Below are positions 63,518 through 64,000 of a stretch of 64,000 nucleotides of DNA, piece after piece. Where the stretch lies: NCBI RefSeq assembly GCF_028816475.1, contig NZ_CP118247.1, positions 2,286,001 through 2,350,000 on the forward strand. Reading direction: 5' to 3'. Numbering within the stretch: position 1 is the stretch's first letter; the number at the start of each line of letters is the position of its first letter. The stretch is from Devosia rhodophyticola (lineage in GTDB: Bacteria > Pseudomonadota > Alphaproteobacteria > Rhizobiales > Devosiaceae). A model generated the notes under the pieces. That model worked only from the letters and a program-made list of their open reading frames with translations. It searched no databases and had not been told where the DNA came from. The position numbers and the translations under genes were made by a program.

Positions 63518-64000
63518 ATGAACGGAAACTTCCGCAACTTTGCCATCTGGCTAGTCATACTCTTTATGCTGATGGGCCTGTTTCAGGTTTTCCAGTCTTC
63601 GACGCGCGCCGTTTCGGTGGCCGACAAGAGCTATAGCCAATTCATAAGCGATGTGGATGCGGGCCGGGTGTCCAGCGTGACCATCACCAATGACACCGTC
63701 ACGGGATTGCTAAACGACAATTCTCGCTTCGAGACCATTATTCCGAATGGCGCTGATGTTATCAGCCGCCTTGAGAATAAGGATGTATCGATCACGGCCC
63801 GCGAGCCTGAATCCAGCCCATTCTGGACAATCCTCTTGTCTTCATGGTTGCCGTTCATCGTCATCATTGGGGTCTGGTTCTTTTTCATACGGCAAATGCA
63901 GGGCGGTGGCCGCGGTGGCGCGATGGGCTTTGGCAAGTCCCGAGCCAAGCTATTGACCGAAACCCACGGCAAGGTGACGTTCGAGGATGTTGCTGGTGTC
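63518..64000 (+). CDS. ftsH: ATP-dependent zinc metalloprotease FtsH (5' part, cut by the window end)
   Basis: Membrane AAA+ protease that degrades misfolded membrane proteins and LpxC-type targets. Only the first 161 residues are present. The start MNGNFRNFAIWLVILFMLMG gives helix 1 (about residues 8-25); SYSQFISDVDAGRVSSVTIT begins the periplasmic domain; helix 2 is at about 102-124 (SWLPFIVIIGVWFFFI); then MGFGKSRAKLLTE and VTFEDVAGV lead into the AAA domain. AGGAAT lies just before the ATG. The 144-base spacer after tilS shows no clear promoter. The rest of the gene is outside the window. Confidence 0.95.
   Translation, partial: MNGNFRNFAIWLVILFMLMGLFQVFQSSTRAVSVADKSYSQFISDVDAGRVSSVTITNDTVTGLLNDNSRFETIIPNGADVISRLENKDVSITAREPESSPFWTILLSSWLPFIVIIGVWFFFIRQMQGGGRGGAMGFGKSRAKLLTETHGKVTFEDVAGV

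Noticed and set aside
1..64000. Mobile elements, attachment sites, CRISPR arrays, tRNA or rRNA genes
   Set aside because: Searched by eye on both strands; no transposase, integrase, array of spaced repeats or tRNA-like cloverleaf was found. Small elements could still be missed without a program.

Overview
This window is a block of chromosomal core genome from an alphaproteobacterium. Gene content and order point to the Hyphomicrobiales (Rhizobiales). Markers include a pyk-DUF1036-gapR group, aa3-type oxidase subunit IV beside a three-gene pntAA-pntAB-pntB transhydrogenase, TrcR, RcdA, a DUF4164-zapA pair, 6S RNA before 5-FCL, and a yebC-ruvCAB-ybgC-tol-pal-tilS-ftsH superblock. A Devosiaceae member (Devosia or Pelagibacterium-like) is my best guess, but that is inference. 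I saw no tRNA, rRNA, prophage, insertion sequence or CRISPR array.

Layout. 0-6 kb: a five-gene oligopeptide ABC importer, then rpmJ with its own promoter and a leader hairpin. 6-16 kb: mostly minus strand, with pyruvate kinase, a DUF1036 protein, GapR, Dxs and two cell-wall proteins (DUF882 and an L,D-transpeptidase), then a sigma-54 response regulator with an exact CtrA-type box upstream. 16-24 kb: oligoendopeptidase F, the transhydrogenase cluster, SlyX, a DsbA-family protein and a frameshifted alpha/beta hydrolase. 24-32 kb: rpsU, purEK, YdcH-like small proteins, a TSUP permease, a Kef-type antiporter, TrcR, a quinone oxidoreductase and RcdA, with a 395-base spacer rich in signals before rcdA. 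32-46 kb: rpmE, an ABC exporter, a MotA/MotB-like pair, suhB, efp, a Sel1-repeat protein (frameshifted), thiE and the glycolytic run fba-pgk-gap-tkt. 46-51 kb: DUF4164, zapA, an ion channel, a lytic transglycosylase, 6S RNA, 5-FCL, ymdB and yebC. 51-64 kb: two diguanylate cyclase-like genes, ruvC-ruvA(frameshifted)-ruvB, a rhomboid-like protein, ybgC, a CHRD protein on the opposite strand, tolQRAB-pal-cpoB, tilS and the 5' part of ftsH.

How the genes work together. Three themes recur. First, envelope maintenance: Tol-Pal with CpoB, a second proton-channel/OmpA pair, an L,D-transpeptidase, a DUF882 peptidase and a lytic transglycosylase. Second, cell-cycle control of the alphaproteobacterial type: GapR, TrcR, RcdA and ZapA, plus two exact TTAA-N7-TTAA boxes. 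Third, central carbon metabolism: the tkt-gap-pgk-fba run, pyk and dxs.

The most important caution for users is that three genes (alpha/beta hydrolase, Sel1 protein, ruvA) each carry an apparent loss of one base in or beside a mononucleotide run. Restoring one base in each gives a normal full-length protein. This looks more like consensus sequencing error than biology, but it cannot be settled from the sequence alone. I found no convincing wholly new multi-gene system. The best leads are the uncharacterised MotA/OmpA pair, the spacer upstream of rcdA, and the histone-like tail on PntAA.
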